From: Prostheceraeus crozeri
Taxonomy: Eukaryota > Platyhelminthes > Polycladida > Euryleptidae
Length of the DNA: 64,000 nucleotides
Direction: 5' to 3'
Assembly (NCBI GenBank): GCA_907163375.1
Contig: CAJQUW010004409.1
Span: 124,001-188,000 of the forward strand
The notes below the pieces were generated by a model, which was not told where the DNA came from, searched no databases, and worked only from the letters and a program-made list of their open reading frames with translations. Numbering within the stretch: the first letter of the stretch is position 1; every line of letters starts with the position of its first letter. The position numbers and the translations under genes are program-made. Positions 1 to 11,111 of this stretch are shown piece by piece.

Positions 1-1678
1 AGCACGCACAATTATTAAGAAGCTGCTTAGCAGAAAAATATCCGTATTTCAATAAAGTTTCACTATGCTTATGCAGCTGCTTCTCAGCACTTTGCTTGAG
101 ATCTACGCTGTTATATCCTCTCTTAATGAGAGTAGTAGCTGTACGATTGACTTTTTGGATGAAATCTCTTTCCAATGTACAGATGCGCCCATATCTTAAA
201 ACTTGTCCAGCAAACACTCTAGCTCCTGTCCTGTAGGGCATACAGTTTTGCGGAAAGGTTAAAAGGGTGACAGGGAAATTAAAATGGTCGACTTTATGAA
301 AAACAGATGTAATTGTGCCACAGTCAGTGACATTTATGCTAATATCAAGATATTCTACTTGTTTGTTATTACTCCCACTTCTGCTGGCTTCTAGACTAGG
401 TGGGTAAATCTGTGGTATCAAGGAATCAAACTTTTTATAATTAATAATGCATAAATCGTCGATGTATCTAGAAGTATTAGATAATAATCTAGCTAGACCG
501 TACTTCTGATTCTTCATTAAATTAGTCATAAAAATAAATTCACAATGTAAAAGAAACAAATCCGCAAGAAGAGGACTGCAATTACCACCCATAGGAATGC
601 CTCTTACTTGTTGAAAGACTAAACCTCCGAAAGTAACAAAAACTTCGCTTATAATGAACTTAATGGCTTCTTTAAATTTATCCTTAGTGAATACGCTATA
701 ACCTTGATACCTGACACCTGATAAAAAACTTTTTTCAAAACCTACACACAAATATTTCCTATTAGAATCGTTGAAAATTAAGTCGAGCAGGTCGGAAATG
801 TGAGTAATGACATCTTTATGATCCAGATTGGTGTACAAAGTGGAAAAATCGAAAATTTGTACGTCATATGCTGTAATGTTTTGAATTTTATTGAGGAATT
901 CAGCGGACGATACTATGCTCCAATAACAGTTTATACCACTATTACTATGAATTGCGTTGCAATACTTCCTAAAATGGTCTCTGATAACAGACAAACCTTT
1001 ATTAATCTTAATGGAAAGTTGCTTAGTAGTACAGTGCCTAGAACCAGCTATAAAGCGAAATTTGAAGGGATTTTTATGTAATTTTGGTATCCAATATAAT
1101 TTTGGGAGTTTTTCATCATCTTTTCTACAAAGGGTGCTGAATAATTTACTCATAGAATCCTTATGCCTCTTAACTAAATCACTAGGAGACACATCATATG
1201 GAATGTAAGTACTATAACCCATAGGGGTTAGGGAGTTAAGATCGAATCCAAGTTCTTGTAATAAGACCATAACGTAAAATTTTTTACAGATGAATGCGTA
1301 ATTACTATTAGCTTTGTCTACGGTAGTTATTATAAAATGCTGATGATAATACTTCAAATCTCTGCCGAAATTACGAAAAGATTTAAATTTCGTTTGTAAA
1401 TTATCTACATTTTTATTTTTATGTATTCTATCTTTAGCTAATACTAGTATCCTGTTTTTCCAAGCCTGAAAGTCACTGACTGAAAGTTTAAACTTATTGC
1501 ACATCTTTGTGATGTGCTTATCTATGGATACAGTTATGCTATCTATAACGTCGTTGTGACGAACGGGAAGGGACAAACGGTGCTTAGAGCCTAATGAAAG
1601 TAACTCTTTCAGGTCTGGTTGCTCAATAAAATCCAAATCACCAGTAAATACATGTTTGTGATGCTCATTGATGTGAGA
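1..1678 (-). CDS. Naiad-type Penelope-like element, copy 1: reverse transcriptase half (runs off the window)
   Basis: Read on the minus strand, this is the RT half of a Penelope-like retroelement; its N-terminal half is at 4131-5221, separated by an inserted LINE. It matches copy 2 (6152-7829) almost base for base. Visible RT features are a fingers segment KLPKLYWIPKLHKNPFKFRF, the palm motif with GIPMGGNCSPLLADLF, and the catalytic motif RYIDDL. At about position 333 copy 1 keeps the frame through YLDISINVTDC, whereas copy 2 has one extra T there and is frameshifted. I saw no stop in the parts I compared, so copy 1 may have been intact before the LINE landed. The C-terminus lies beyond position 1. 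The RT would copy the element's RNA at an endonuclease-nicked target. Confidence 0.85.
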
Positions 1679-4130
1679 ATGTCAAGTTCATAATGCCACT
1701 CATAATAGAGGTGGCATGCTTGATGTTGTATTCTCAAGATCTGACGCTCAGCCACTCAATGTTCAGATATCGGATCCTGGAATTTCTGACCATAGTCTAC
1801 TATCTTGGACATTACCAATTCATAGGCCTGCTCCTTTGTATGAGGAAATTCGTTTTCGAAAATGGCGACAGATTGACGTTTCTCACCTGCGAGCGTCACT
1901 GATGGAGACTAAGTTGTGCGGCCCTGCTAATTGGACTGATTGTGATGTTGATCAGCTCGCTCTTCTGTTTGACTCCACCATCAAGTCTATCGTCGATCAA
2001 ATGGCTCCTCTTAAGGTGGTCAATATTCGACGAAGGTCGTCTGATCCATGGTTCGATGAGGACTGTCGGGTAGCAAAGCGCAGTGTTCGACAGCATGAAC
2101 GTCGTTTCCGATCTCTGCAGCGATCTCTTCCATCCACGGATCAAAATACTTTGCTGGTTTCTGAAGCTTTCCTTAAGTGGAAGTAAGTGACCAAGTCATA
2201 CAGAGAAATGCTCAAATCCAAACGCCAATCTTTTTGGTGTGATAAGCTGAAATCACCGAAAGAACTCTGGCGGTCCATCGATAGTATCATGGGTCGTGGT
2301 CGTCCCAAACCTAACCCAGATTTAAAGGCAAGTGATTTTCTCAATTATTATGATCAAAAGATCTCGATGATCAGGCAGCAGACTGGTAATATCTGTCCAG
2401 GAATTACTTCGCAGACTCCAAACTCTATCTTTGAACGATTCGACCCTGTATCGATTGCAGATGTATTCGACGCTTTCCGTGGTCTTCCGAACAAGAGCTC
2501 TACCAGTGATGCTCTACCTGTGAACCTCTTGAAGGACTGTTTGGATATCGTGGCTCCGTTCATTACTTATCTATACAATCTTTCGTTCTCTACTGGAGTC
2601 TTCCCACAATTATGGAAAGTCACTGTCATCACACCTACACTGAAAAATGACAAAATGGATACATCACAAGCTGCATCGTACCGGCCAATTTCAAAACTTA
2701 ATACCCTCTCTAAAGTCATAGAGCGAATTATATCCAATCAGTGTCGAACTTATTTGTTCTCAAACAACTTGTTTCCTGACGTGCAATCGGCTTATCGGAG
2801 ATATCATTCAACGGAAACATCGATACTGAAATTATCCACGGATATTCTCTCGTCATTGGATAATGGTGAATTGTGTCTTTTGGCTTTTTTGGACCTTACC
2901 GCTGCGTTTGACTCCATTGACCATGGAATTCTTACACAACGCCTGAGACTATCCTTTGGTTTTTCTGGTCTAGTTATTTCATGGATACAATCATTCTTGA
3001 GTGATCGACCAGTGTCTGTTCGTGTAGGCGCTTCAACTTCCGATTCCAAGATGTGGAACTGGGGTGTTCCTCAAGGCTCAGTGATGGGGCCGCTTCTTTT
3101 TGTTTTGTATATGGTAGAAGTTATCAATGTTGTTCGTGATCATAACTTCAAGTTGCATATTTACGCGGATGATGTGCAGATTTATGGAGCGTGTTCGCCA
3201 AATGCGACTGATGATCTAGCTGCCGAGATGGCATGTTGTCTAGATGATGTTGTTCAATGGTGCAGTGCAAATCGTCTTCTATTGAATACAGAGAAAACTG
3301 AATTTCTATGGTGTCACTCAGGCAAACGTCGGCGTTCTGTCCCAACAGCGCCCTTGAGAATAGGATCCTCTCATATCCTTCCATCAAATTCAGTGCGCTG
3401 TCTTGGAGTATTCTTGGACTCAGAACTTTCATTCAAGCTAAATATCTCGAAATGTGTGTCATCGTGCTTTGGGATGATGCGCCAGATTCGCAGTATAATC
3501 CCTTATATCCCACGTGATCTACTCCTGACATTGATTACTTCCATGGTCATCTCAAAGTTGGATTACTGCATTCCTGTCATGTATGGAATCCCTGAGCAAC
3601 AAGTGAAGCGATTACAATCTGTGCTAAATGCAGCCGCCCGTATGATTTACGGCACTTCCCGCTATTCGTCAATAACTCCTTTGTTAAATGAATTACAGTG
3701 GCTGCCTATTCGTCAACGTATTGCTTATAGACTATCAGTTCTGACCTTCTGTTGTCGTCGAGAGTGTGCTCCTGATTATCTCAGCTGCTCCCTGGTGGAT
3801 GTCTCCTCTATGCCTGGAAGATCCCGATTGCGGTCTGCAGATTCATTCTGCATTGCGGTCCCATCTTATCGATGCCCAACTTTTGGTGGTAGATCATTTC
3901 CGGTAGCTGCTGCGAGGAGTTGGAACTCACTTCCCCAGAACTTGCGAGCGATTGACAATATGCGTTCCTTCAAGAAACAAGTGAAGAAATACCTTATCGA
4001 TCTTACCTATAAATGACTTTCCTTTGTATCTCTTTTATTTCTATTCTTATATTGTAAATTGTAAAGTGGCCTTGAAGCCTCGTAGCATAATGCCACTCTA
4101 AATATAGTGCATATTTGATTTGATTTGATT
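1679..4130 (+). mobile_element. 5'-truncated CR1/L2-like LINE inserted in Naiad copy 1
   Basis: The left junction follows ..gatgTGAGA and the right junction precedes TGAGAagggtg, a probable 5-bp target duplication at 1674-1678 and 4131-4135. Naiad copy 2 reads straight through this point, so the empty site is visible in the same window. The 3' end is a short TTTGA tandem tail, as expected for a LINE that primes on its own repeats. It is about 99% identical by eye to the full copy at 47736-51204, so the insertion is recent. Confidence 0.9.
1716..4016 (+). pseudogene. CR1/L2-like LINE ORF, 5'-truncated: endonuclease end plus reverse transcriptase
   Basis: The reading frame starts inside the AP-endonuclease domain, where it still shows the catalytic-type GISDHSLLSW motif. 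It continues through the linker into a complete RT with SYRPISKLNTLSKVIER, LDLTAAFDSIDHG, WGVPQGSVMGPLLF and the catalytic HIYADDVQIYG. The end (RSWNSLPQNLRAIDN...) is the usual C-terminus of this LINE group. Compared with the long copy at 47950-51090 it has a TAA stop at about 2185 (Gln codon in the other copy) and an in-frame 12-base loss near 2250. It lacks the N-terminal third, so it is dead on arrival, but its EN keeps SDH where the full-length copy has SDQ. Confidence 0.88.
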
Positions 4131-5221
4131 TGAGAAGGGTGCTGACTACACTTACAGTCTGAATGGACAATATTTTGTAAGTTGGTTCTATCCAACTTGT
4201 TGAGGAATTTGTTATAGTTGCAAATTTTCAATGAGACAGGGTTATTCAGAGAAAAATAGGTTTTGGGCGGGTACTGTTCCCGAACTTTATCAGGTACTAA
4301 ACGATTGAGGCTTTTATCGTGTAAAATACTAGAGATGTCAACCTTGTCCATGATTTTATTTTTGAAATCAAAGACAATATTAGTTTTTTGGACTGCAGGC
4401 TTTCTGGACTCATTGCTAATCACTTTATTGTAGAAATAAGCTGAAAAAATGTAAGCAAACTCGCTAGACACGTTAGTGAGCTTTTGTTTAATGATACGCA
4501 TAGTATCAAAACTCAGAGATCTCAGACATTGATAAAATTTTGACAAGTCTTTGTTGTCAAAGAAATATTTTAATTTGGTCAAAGTATCATTATTATTATT
4601 TCTGTTTCTACTAGATTTCCTAACTCTAATACCATGACTGCGCTTGCGTCTAGGAATTGGACTATTGAAGTAGCTACTTAAATCAACTGTGCCTTTTGAC
4701 ACACATCTGCCTCCTGCTAACTTATCGTTAAGACCTAAAGGATGCAGTGTATTAAGTGTACGAATGTAGTAATCTTCTTGTTTATTAAGCTCCTGTACTA
4801 ATGCAGCTTTATCATTAACATCCTCGATGACGTCAATAATCTGAATGGACATGTCATTACAAGTATGGCTATCATTGCGAAAATGATTAATAATAAAAGT
4901 GCTTTTATTTCCTTTAGAGATGCTATTACGATGTCCATTTAACCTACAATGCAAAGCTTGAGTAGTTTGACCTACGTACTGCAAACCACACTTTTTACAC
5001 GAAATCAGATAAATAACGTTTTTTGTTTTACAATTGAATTTACCCGTCTTATCGAACAAGAACTTTCCACCTGTACTAAAACTAGTGAATGAAGTAGATG
5101 AATCAAAAGCATTACAACATAAACACCTATTGGTCTGACAAGCCTTGAGAGACGTTTGGTTGGTGGGCGCTACCCAATCCTTCGCACTAACACTATATCC
5201 TTTATTAGACTTTGAACCCAT
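4131..5221 (-). CDS. Naiad-type Penelope-like element, copy 1: N-terminal GIY-YIG endonuclease half
   Basis: The minus-strand ORF starts with ATG at 5221. It has Cys-rich residues (NRCLCCNAF) and then a GIY-YIG nuclease: CKTKNVIYLISCKKC, GLQYVGQT, the arginine segment HCRLNGHR, a histidine pair in the NHFRNDSHTC region, and a catalytic-type glutamate in NKQEDYYI. After a basic stretch (PRRKRSHGIRVRKSSRNR) comes the linker with SDCKCSQHPS, the CxC motif, and then the LINE insertion. Endonuclease before RT is the permuted order described for Naiad/Chlamys Penelope elements; canonical Penelopes have it after RT. The nuclease should nick target DNA to prime reverse transcription. The reading frame runs about 120 bases into the LINE, so a protein made now would be a chimera. 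Confidence 0.88.
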
Positions 5222-6050
5222 AATAAAGATGATTATATTTTGTGACCAAGAAAAGTCAGAATTTGACTCTGAATACGGAATGCGTAAAAAAATAACAGGC
5301 TAAACTACATGTATGATAAGACTTAGAAAATATTGTAAACACTGCTACTTTAACTGTGGGTATATTAAATAAAAATCAAAACGTGACAAGACCTATAATT
5401 CTGACGTGCATGGTAATGTAATAGAAAAGTGGCACAAAATAGTATGCTGGCGTAAGGTAAAGCACAAAAGGACTAAATCCAGCTAGCAGCGGTCAAAAGG
5501 CGGGGAACTAGTCCACCTTCAACTTATGACTTGCTATGAAAGTAATCAAATTAGCAAGGGCTAACCTTAGGCGAAACACAGTTAATAATGAATTAAATCA
5601 CAAATCAAACTAATCAGTAAGTAAAACCAATGTGAAAAATAAAAAATAAAACACAAATGTAAATGTTGAAAATATTCAAATGGTAGGTAATGAAAAAAAA
5701 GTACTGTGTAAATATAAGTGAGAAAAAAAATTGATGACTTACTCGAGAACTCCTGCCTGTCTGCCACACTGTGTGTTGGGCAGTGTAGTAATTGCGGAAA
5801 CAGCTTATATCTATTGACAAAACTTACTCTGCAGGTCTCGTCGCCCAGCTGCTTGCACATGTCAATTGCGTCAGAATGAAATTAAATGCTTTGATTGAGT
5901 AGAAGATGAAGTAGAAGATAACGATAAGTGTAAAGAATTTGATCCCTCAAAAGGACCCATGTGGCGTTCCCTACAGGTTAAAGGAAATAACAACTACAAC
6001 AGATTACCTAATTGAAAAAATGTGCAATTGAGGTCATCAGCAGGAACTTA
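5222..6050. other. Non-coding stretch between the two Naiad copies
   Basis: No convincing gene. It is AT-rich and should hold the 5' leader of Naiad copy 1 and, nearer 6050, the far 3' part of copy 2. The piece around 5955-5985 (GGACCCATGTGGCGTTCCCT) has a recognisable relative at about 9948-9967 next to the third Naiad fragment, which supports a shared element end rather than host sequence. Confidence 0.5.
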
Positions 6051-6055
6051 GGTAA

Positions 6056-6113
6056 GGATTCGCGTTTCGGCCCCTACTCCTGAACGCTCAAACTCACCCA
6101 AGCGGGGCCCTGC
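6056..6113 (-). ncRNA. Candidate structured RNA element in the Naiad 3' region, copy A
   Basis: On the minus strand the segment begins GCAGGGCCCC and ends TAGGGGCCGAAACGCGAATC. The GGCCCC and GGGGCC arms can pair and enclose a small TTGA/TCAG-type hairpin. A related copy lies at 10030-10088, also a few hundred bases downstream of a Naiad RT end. The GAAACGCG part resembles the 3' half of hammerhead ribozymes, but I find no CTGANGA box before the stem, so it is not a canonical hammerhead. Function unknown. Confidence 0.45.
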
Positions 6114-6143
6114 TATATGAAAGCAGCCTCGAAATCAATTAAA

Positions 6144-8635
6144 TCAATGAAAGCACGCACAATTATTAAGAAGCTGCTTAGCAGAAAAATATCCGTATTT
6201 CAATAAAGTTTCACTATGCTTATGCAGCTGCTTCTCAGCACTTTGCTTGAGATCTACGCTGTTATATCCTCTCTTAATGAGAGTAGTAGCTGTACGATTG
6301 ACTTTTTGGATGAAATCTCTTTCCAATGTACAGATGCGCCCATATCTTAAAACTTGTCCAGCAAACACTCTAGCTCCTGTCCTGTAGGGCATACAGTTTT
6401 GCGGAAAGGTTAAAAGGGTGACAGGGAAATTAAAATGGTCGACTTTATGAAAAACAGATGTAATTGTGCCACAGTCAGTGACATTTATTGCTAATATCAA
6501 GATATTCTACTTGTTTGTTATTACTCCCACTTCTGCTGGCTTCTAGACTAGGTGGGTAAATCTGTGGTATCAAGGAATCAAACTTTTTATAATTAATAAT
6601 GCATAAATCGTCGATGTATCTAGAAGTATTAGATAATAATCTAGCTAGACCGTACTTCTGATTCTTCATTAAATTAGTCATAAAAATAAATTCACAATGT
6701 AAAAGAAACAAATCCGCAAGAAGAGGACTGCAATTACCACCCATAGGAATGCCTCTTACTTGTTGAAAGACTAAACCTCCGAAAGTAACAAAAACTTCGC
6801 TTATAATGAACTTAATGGCTTCTTTAAATTTATCCTTAGTGAATACGCTATAACCTTGATACCTGACACCTGATAAAAAACTTTTTTCAAAACCTACACA
6901 CAAATATTTCCTATTAGAATCGTTGAAAATTAAGTCGAGCAGGTCGGAAATGTGAGTAATGACATCTTTATGATCCAGATTGGTGTACAAAGTGGAAAAA
7001 TCGAAAATTTGTACGTCATATGCTGTAATGTTTTGAATTTTATTGAGGAATTCAGCGGACGATACTATGCTCCAATAACAGTTTATACCACTATTACTAT
7101 GAATTGCGTTGCAATACTTCCTAAAATGGTCTCTGAAAACAGACAAACCTTTATTAATCTTAATGGAAAGTTGCTTAGTAGTACAGTGCCTAGCACCAGC
7201 TATAAAGCGAAATTTGAAGGGATTTTTATGTAATTTTGGTATCCAATATAATTTTGGGAGTTTTTCATCATCTTTTCTACAAAGGGTGCTGAATAATTTA
7301 CTCATAGAATCCTTATGCCTCTTAACTAAATCACTAGGAGACACATCATATGGAATGTAAGTACTATTACCAATAGGGGTTAGTGAGTTAAGATCGAATC
7401 CAAGTTCTTGTAATAAGACCATAACGTAAAATTTTTTACAGATGAATGCGTAATTACTATTAGCTTTGTCTACGGTAGTTATTATAAAATGCTGATGATA
7501 ATACTTCAAATCTCTGCCGAAATTACGAAAAGATTTAAATTTCGTTTGTAAATTATCTACATTTTTATTTTTATGTATTCTATCTTTAGCTAATACTAGT
7601 ATCCTGTTTTTCCAAGCCTGAAAGTCACTGACTGAAAGTTTAAACTTATTGCACATCTTTGTGATGTGCTTATCTATGGATACAGTTATGCTATCTATAA
7701 CGTCGTTGTGACGAACGGGAAGGGACAAACGGTGCTTAGAGCCTAATGAAAGTAACTCTTTCAGGTCTGGTTGCTCAATAAAATCCAAATCACCAGTAAA
7801 TACATGTTTGTGATGCTCATTGATGTGAGAAGGGTGCTGACTACACTTACAGTCTGAATGGACAATATTTTGTAAGTTGGTTCTATCCAACTTGTTGAGG
7901 AATTTGTTATAGTTGCAAATTTTCAATGAGACAGGGTTATTCAGAGAAAAATAGGTTTTGGGCGGGTACTGTTCCCGAACTTTATCAGTCAACCTTGTCC
8001 ATGATTTTATTTTTGAAATCAAAGACAATATTAGTTTTTTGGACTGCAGGCTTTCTGGACTCATTGCTAATCACTTTATTGTAGAAATAAGCTGAAAAAA
8101 TGTAAGCAAACTCGCTAGACACGTTAGTGAGCTTTTGTTTAATGATACGCATAGTATCAAAACTCAGAGATCTCAGACATTGATAAAATTTTGACAAGTC
8201 TTTGTTGTCAAAGAAATATTTTAATTTGGTCAAAGTATCATTATTATTATTTCTGTTTCTACTAGATTTCCTAACTCTAATACCATGACTGCGCTTGCGT
8301 CTAGGAATTGGACTATTGAAGTAGCTACTTAAATCAACTGTGCCTTTTGACACACATCTGCCTCCTGCTAACTTATCGTTAAGACCTAAAGGATGCAGTG
8401 TATTAAGTGTACGAATGTAGTAATCTTCTTGTTTATTAAGCTCCTGTACTAATGCAGCTTTATCATTAACATCCTCGATGACGTCAATAATCTGAATGGA
8501 CATGTCATTACAAGTATGGCTATCATTGCGAAAATGATTAATAATAAAAGTGCTTTTATTTCCTTTAGAGATGCTATTACGATGTCCATTTAACCTACAA
8601 TGCAAAGCTTGAGTAGTTTGACCTACGTACTGCAA
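6144..8635 (-). pseudogene. Naiad-type Penelope-like element, copy 2: GIY-YIG endonuclease plus RT with frame breaks
   Basis: This minus-strand copy has the same domain order as copy 1: GIY-YIG (starting within GLQYVGQT), basic region, CxC linker (DCKCSQHPS), then a complete RT with RYIDDL and GIPMGGNCSPL, and a C-terminal tail ending at 6144. Three breaks are visible: the 5' end is cut off near 8675 before the first Cys-rich part; 44 bases present in copy 1 near 4287-4330 are missing at about 7987, shifting the frame; and one extra T at about 6487 shifts the frame after YLDIS. It is therefore an inactive, 5'-truncated copy. It preserves the uninterrupted site that shows where the LINE entered copy 1. 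Confidence 0.88.
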
Positions 8636-8781
8636 ACCACACTTTTTACACGAAATCAGATAAATAACGTTTTTTAATAACGTTAAGTTAAGGAATAACG
8701 TTAAGTAATTTCCAAATAATTGAAAATAAAGAAGTCACTCCCTTCTATTTACGACTTTTTATTCCAATAAGTTAAAAAGAA

Positions 8782-8820
8782 GCACCCGACGCGTTTCGTC
8801 CGAAGACAGTCTCAAGGGTG
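8782..8820 (-). ncRNA. Degenerate hammerhead-ribozyme-like motif
   Basis: Minus strand: CACCC (8820-8816) pairs with GGGTG (8787-8783) as stem I; GTC-TTCG-GAC forms a short stem II; then come GAAA, a minimal CG-rich stem III and a GTC cleavage-type site at 8790-8788. The catalytic box reads CTTGAGA instead of CTGANGA, with two core positions off, so cleavage activity is doubtful. Such minimal hammerheads are known from canonical Penelope elements, and this one lies about 160 bases beyond the endonuclease end of the fragment at 8978-9525. Confidence 0.55.
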
Positions 8821-8977
8821 GCGTACAAATGTAGAAGGATCCTTAAATACTGATTAGGCATAGTTGTGGCAACTCATTAAACTTGTTCATGACGTCTATT
8901 AAGTTTTGGCATTTTCATCGCTATGAAGCGTGCTTCAGCCATTAATCGCATTAAATTGTTGAATAAGGATCTCACAA

Positions 8978-9525
8978 CTAAAAGTCAGTTATTCCCATCT
9001 CTCTATCAGCATGAAATTTTAGATGATGCTCGCTCAAAGCACTTTTAGAATCTCTGTTGCGAATACTACGTTCGTGTTCTTGATAGCGCAACTTGAAAGG
9101 TCGACAACTTTGTCCAACATGGAGGTCATTGCACCAAAAGTAATTAAAACAATAAACTAGATATCTGCTTTTGCAGTTGTATTTAGGACCAATGGCGCTA
9201 CACACATACATCAGAACTGCGATCATCAATGTATTTTATACTGTTTTTGAGAAAATTATTTTTTACTATATTTGGAAGCCAACTATCTCTATGTAGAGTT
9301 ATGCCTGAATGAAATGTCTTACTAAACCATTTGTATTTAAGGTTGCCATTCACTGATATGCTTAGGTCTAGAAAGTTAATATAATTATCCCTAGGGACTT
9401 CTATAGTGAACTGAATGTTCTTGTCAATCGAGTTAAACACTTCAATTATGTTAGAAAATATTTTCACATCCTTGTAAAACGGATCCATGATGATATCATC
9501 AATGTACCGCTTGTAGCATTCTTGT
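8978..9525 (-). pseudogene. Fragment of a canonical Penelope-like element (RT end, then C-terminal GIY-YIG)
   Basis: On the minus strand the fragment opens in the RT catalytic motif (KRYIDDIIMDPFYKDVKIF), continues through the RT thumb region (NFLDLSISV, GITLHRDSWLP) and, after a frame change near 9215, enters a GIY-YIG-type domain with YNCKSRYLVYCFNYFWCNDL, HVGQSCRPFKLRYQEHERSI and a HHLKFH histidine cluster. Here the endonuclease follows the RT, the opposite order from the Naiad copies next door. It is truncated upstream of the YIDD motif at about 9525 and frameshifted, so it is a relic. The exact clade (Penelope/Poseidon, Neptune, Nematis or Hydra) is not resolved. Confidence 0.75.
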
Positions 9526-10029
9526 AATCAGCTTTGTAATATTCTTTTTGTTAATTGTTAATTATAATAAAGTCTGAAAATTCAATGCAAAGTAAAAACA
9601 CAGTACATTATAAATTTAAGTGATATAATTGCATAATTTGCAAAAATGATGTGATATAAATATAATGCAACGATGATATACTAGTAATTATAATATGCAA
9701 TACAATAACTAAAATATGTTATAATCATGTTATATAAGTACACGTATGTAATGTAATTTGATAATTTCGATGATTTAATGAATATTATAGCATATCATTA
9801 CTATCATTCAATATATGGCATATATTTGAAAATTGACACCGCACAGATCCGTCATCTGCCGACTAAGTCTCCCTGCTGTGATTGAGTAGGAAGATAGACG
9901 TGTTTGAGAGTAAGATGAAGACAAAGTTATGAAATCCTGACAAGGACGCATGGTTCGTTCTCTACAGATGTTAAGAATCATTCAAAAGTTCAGCAAAACG
10001 TGTCTAAGAACTCGGAAGGAACTCGACCA
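9526..10029. other. AT-rich non-coding stretch
   Basis: No gene seen. From about 9540 to 9830 it is very AT-rich with many short ATAAT/TAATAT runs. From about 9890 it resembles the sequence at 5890-6050, so the last part is probably the outer 3' region of the third Naiad fragment. Confidence 0.5.
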
Positions 10030-10088
10030 GGATTCGCGTTTCGGCCCCTAAATCCTGAACGCTCAGACCTGTTTGAGTGGGGCCCTGC
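10030..10088 (-). ncRNA. Candidate structured RNA element in the Naiad 3' region, copy B
   Basis: Second copy of the element at 6056-6113. The minus strand keeps GGGCCCC, TGAGCGTTCAGGA and TAGGGGCCGAAACGCGAATC, while the bases between GGCCCC and TGAGCG differ. Both pairing arms are unchanged, which is what a conserved stem would show, although compensatory changes are not available from two copies. Confidence 0.45.
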
Positions 10089-10539
10089 GCATCCATCATG
10101 TAGGCTACAGACTCAATGACACTGACTCTAAATGCTAATGCAAGTGAAACAGTAAATAAAATGTACGATGAAAATGAAAGAAAATTAATTATAAATAGCG
10201 GTAACTATTCTGACTGAAGAAAAATCACATAATAAATAATTAAATTGAAAATAAATAAGTAATTACGATGATAATGAACCAATAGCGGAAAAAATCAGAA
10301 TAAAGGAAAATGACATGATAAAAGATAATTGAAAATAAATATGTAGATAATTACAAAATTATAATCGAAACTGTTATGGCATTACAAGCAAGAAAGGTTT
10401 GTCACAATCGGCAAAAGGACAGTGTACGGAAGTCTGGAGTCAAGGAATCCGGAATCTTTCATACATGTAGTCATGATCGGTAGCTCATGTTAAAGTCGAT
10501 TAATTTGTTGTGTTGAAGGATTTGTAATCATGCATCTTG

Positions 10540-11111
10540 CCATATGTTCGTTGCTTAAAGGTTTCTATTATCATAAAAGCGTGCAGTAGTTTGTTTATCG
10601 GCATAAAGTCCGAATTTTCTCAAAATCTTGTCATGTCTATGCAGTGCTCTTTCTGCGGATATTAGTAATTCCTTGCTGCTTTATCCTCTTGATCTTAGTA
10701 ATCTGAAACTTTTCTTCGATTTCATGACGAAATCTTCTAATGAGGAGAAGATGCGACCATATGAGCTGACTGCTGAAAACGTTAACTCCAATTTTGTGGT
10801 GCATTCTCAGGAGATGTCAAAAGTGTTACTGGAAAGTTGAAGTCGTCCACTTTGTGATATACAGCAGTCTTAAGGTAAGTGCTGGTAACTTTCAGCTTGA
10901 CGTCAAGATAATCTGCTTCTTTATTATCAAGTCCGCATCTGTTAGCTTCTAAGCTATCTGGATAGATACTTGGAATAATTTTGTTCAAGCGCTTGTAATT
11001 GAAGATACATAAGTCATCGATGTATCTGGTGGTCTTGGACAGTAGTCGTGCTACTCCAATCTTTTTCTGTTTTATAGTCAATGCCTTGAACTGATGAAAA
11101 TGATCTATCAA
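10540..11111 (-). pseudogene. Diverged Naiad RT fragment (third copy)
   Basis: The minus-strand ORF from 11111 carries GVARLLSKTTRYIDDLCIF, then IIPSIYPDSLEANRCGLDNK, DYLDVKL and FNFPVTLLTSPEN. This aligns residue by residue with Naiad copies 1 and 2 (GLARLLSNTSRYIDDLCII and onward) but is clearly a different family. Downstream, at about 10540-10800, frame-broken remains of the C-terminal tail follow (a basic stretch and a LHRHDKILRKFG-like part). Everything before the catalytic motif is missing, so it is a 5'-truncated relic. Its 3' flank contains structured element copy B. Confidence 0.75.

Noticed and set aside
800-1208. Plus-strand ORFs opposite the Naiad RT (also at 6952-7360)
   Set aside because: Antisense shadows: the minus strand holds the RT motifs in the same place, and both copies carry the same shadow.
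6056-6113. Canonical hammerhead ribozyme in the Naiad 3' region
   Set aside because: GAAACGCG is there, but no CTGANGA box precedes the stem in either copy.
6144-8635. Selenocysteine-coding Naiad (in-frame TGA)
   Set aside because: I saw no in-frame TGA in the nuclease or RT; the breaks are a deletion and a one-base insertion.
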